Positions 6,081-7,041 of a stretch of 7,041 bases of DNA are shown here, piece by piece. How positions within the stretch are numbered: position 1 is the stretch's first letter; each line of letters opens with the position of its first letter. Source of the DNA: Gracilibacteraceae bacterium (GTDB taxonomy: Bacteria > Bacillota > Desulfitobacteriia > Desulfitobacteriales > Syntrophobotulaceae); the NCBI GenBank assembly GCA_031274335.1, contig JAISQG010000114.1, forward strand, positions 1 through 7,041, in the 5' to 3' direction. The notes beneath the pieces were generated by a model. The model saw only the letters and a list, made by a program, of their open reading frames with translations. It ran no database searches and was not told where the DNA came from. The position numbers and the translations under genes were made by a program.

Positions 6081-7041
6081 CGCTGTCGCCTCCTTCCTGG
6101 AATGTCGCTTCCAGCGTGGGTTTTTTGCGCCAGGGCGGCGTTACAAGCTGCCAGGCCGGAGCGTAAAGGCCCATCGTCAGGTCGCGGGCAAAGCAGATCG
6201 CACCCTGGAACCCGGCGTAGGGGCCGCTGTAATCGTAGGAATGCAGCTGGCGGGAAACGACGCCCGCCTTTTGCAGCATATATTTGTCCTTGATGCCCGA
6301 CATGAAAATATCCGGTTTAAGCAAGCGCAGAAATTCCTCTGTCTCAAAATGGTTCAGGTCGTCCACGACATAACTGCCGCTTTTCATATCGGGAATGATG
6401 CCGTCGTAACGTTCCAGGTTGATTTGCCCGCGCAATTCCTCATATTTTTCCGGCGAAAGAAAAGCCCGGTATTTCTGCTCATCCTTTTCCACGCTGAGAT
6501 GTTCGATGTTTTTGTTGTCGGCGTCCTCCTTGATGCTCGGAATGATTTCGCGCCCCTCGTAATCGTCCCGGTGGGCAAACTCATGTCCGGCCAGGACGGT
6601 GCTGACACCGAAATCAGCCAGCAAATACTGGTAATGATGCGCGCGCGATCCGCCCACGTACAGGGCGGCGGTTTTTCCTTCCAGGAGCCCGCGGTAATAT
6701 TCCCGCGCTTCGGCGATGTCGGCCAGCTCGTCGGCGATGACTTCTTCCGTGCGCCTGATCAGGTCTTCGTCGCCGAAATACAGGGCGATCTCACGCATGG
6801 ACTGCATCGTGGCCCGGATGCCGACAAAATTGACCTTCAGCCAGTCCGTGCCGTATTTGGTCTTCATCATTTCGGCGATATAGTTGATCGAGCGATGGCA
6901 TTGCACGAGGTTCAAGCTGGCCAGATGAGCGTTGCGCAAAGTTTCATAGCTGCCGTCGCCCGTGAGGACGGCGACCACTTCGTAACCGGCGCGTTTCAGC
7001 AGGCGCTCCGTCTCCCAGCCGTCGCCGCCGATATTGTATTC
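6073..7041 (-). CDS. nifD: Nitrogenase MoFe protein alpha chain NifD, partial (C-terminal 322 residues)
   Basis: Alpha subunit of the MoFe protein, which binds FeMo-cofactor and is the site of N2 reduction in the cytoplasm. The reading frame is open to the window edge (first residues EYNIGGDGWE), so the N-terminus, including the P-cluster cysteines and the catalytic histidine equivalent to A. vinelandii His195, lies outside. Visible landmarks in fragment numbering: Cys48 in NLVQCHRS (FeMo-co Fe ligand, Av Cys275), Arg133 in GGSRAHH (Av Arg359), an EFAH motif, and His267 in LHSYDYSGPYAGF (Mo ligand, Av His442). The two cofactor ligands are 219 residues apart here and 167 in A. vinelandii, so about 52 residues are inserted (roughly 165-219, DNA 6385-6549), as in C. 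pasteurianum NifD. About 210 residues should be missing if the length matches that family. The TAA stop overlaps the nifK start by 8 nt. Confidence 0.97.
   Translation of the reverse strand, partial: EYNIGGDGWETERLLKRAGYEVVAVLTGDGSYETLRNAHLASLNLVQCHRSINYIAEMMKTKYGTDWLKVNFVGIRATMQSMREIALYFGDEDLIRRTEEVIADELADIAEAREYYRGLLEGKTAALYVGGSRAHHYQYLLADFGVSTVLAGHEFAHRDDYEGREIIPSIKEDADNKNIEHLSVEKDEQKYRAFLSPEKYEELRGQINLERYDGIIPDMKSGSYVVDDLNHFETEEFLRLLKPDIFMSGIKDKYMLQKAGVVSRQLHSYDYSGPYAGFQGAICFARDLTMGLYAPAWQLVTPPWRKKPTLEATFQEGGDSVA
6089..6094 (-). promoter_or_regulatory. Ribosome binding site of nifK
   Basis: AGGAGG, a full Shine-Dalgarno, lies inside the last codons of nifD and 8 nt before the TTG at 6080. 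It is what fixes the unusual TTG start, because no ATG or GTG is found at a suitable distance. Confidence 0.85.

Noticed and set aside
4635..6293. 552-codon open frame on the plus strand
   Set aside because: It lies fully antisense to nifK and the ends of nifE and nifD, which have unmistakable motifs. The translation is rich in Arg, His, Gln and Ala, as expected from the complement of GC-rich codons, and shows no family signature.

Overview
The window is a contiguous stretch of a molybdenum nitrogenase (nif) operon, read entirely from the minus strand. In transcription order it holds the 3' part of nifD (MoFe protein alpha chain, cut by the window edge at 7041), nifK (beta chain), nifE (FeMo-cofactor scaffold), a fused nifN-nifB gene with a NifX-like tail, and a gene for a thioredoxin-like [2Fe-2S] ferredoxin. 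The first four genes are packed tightly. nifD and nifK overlap by 8 nt, and nifK-nifE and nifE-nifN are each separated by 13 nt when starts are chosen by Shine-Dalgarno position. This points to one translationally linked transcript.

The proteins are of the clostridial (Clostridium pasteurianum-like) type. NifD carries about 52 extra residues between its two FeMo-cofactor ligands compared with Azotobacter, NifK has a short N-terminus, NifN and NifB are fused, and the ferredoxin keeps the ligand positions and length of the C. pasteurianum 2Fe ferredoxin. The DNA is clearly GC-rich, unlike C. pasteurianum itself. A GC-rich anaerobic Firmicute (for example Negativicutes or a related clostridial lineage) is a reasonable guess, but taxonomy cannot be fixed from this window.

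Working together: the radical-SAM NifB half makes the NifB-cofactor (an 8Fe-9S-carbide precursor). The NifN half with NifE forms the scaffold that receives it and matures it to FeMo-cofactor. NifD and NifK form the apo-MoFe protein that accepts the finished cofactor and also carries the P-cluster. The ferredoxin is likely an accessory redox or binding partner of the MoFe protein.

The least ordinary part is the 310-bp gap between nifN-B and the ferredoxin gene (375-684). A 47-bp segment holding the ferredoxin's ribosome binding site, start codon and first seven codons is present twice with one mismatch (354-400 and 633-679). The 232 bp between the copies form a large imperfect palindrome (about 401-583) and a second smaller one (577-631). 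The upstream copy opens a 13-codon mini-gene starting MITPKYH. This looks like a palindromic repeat element that has split or duplicated the start of the ferredoxin gene.

Positions 1-65, downstream of the ferredoxin stop, hold nothing I can support as a gene or terminator. I see no RNA gene, CRISPR array, transposase gene or clear promoter in the window.
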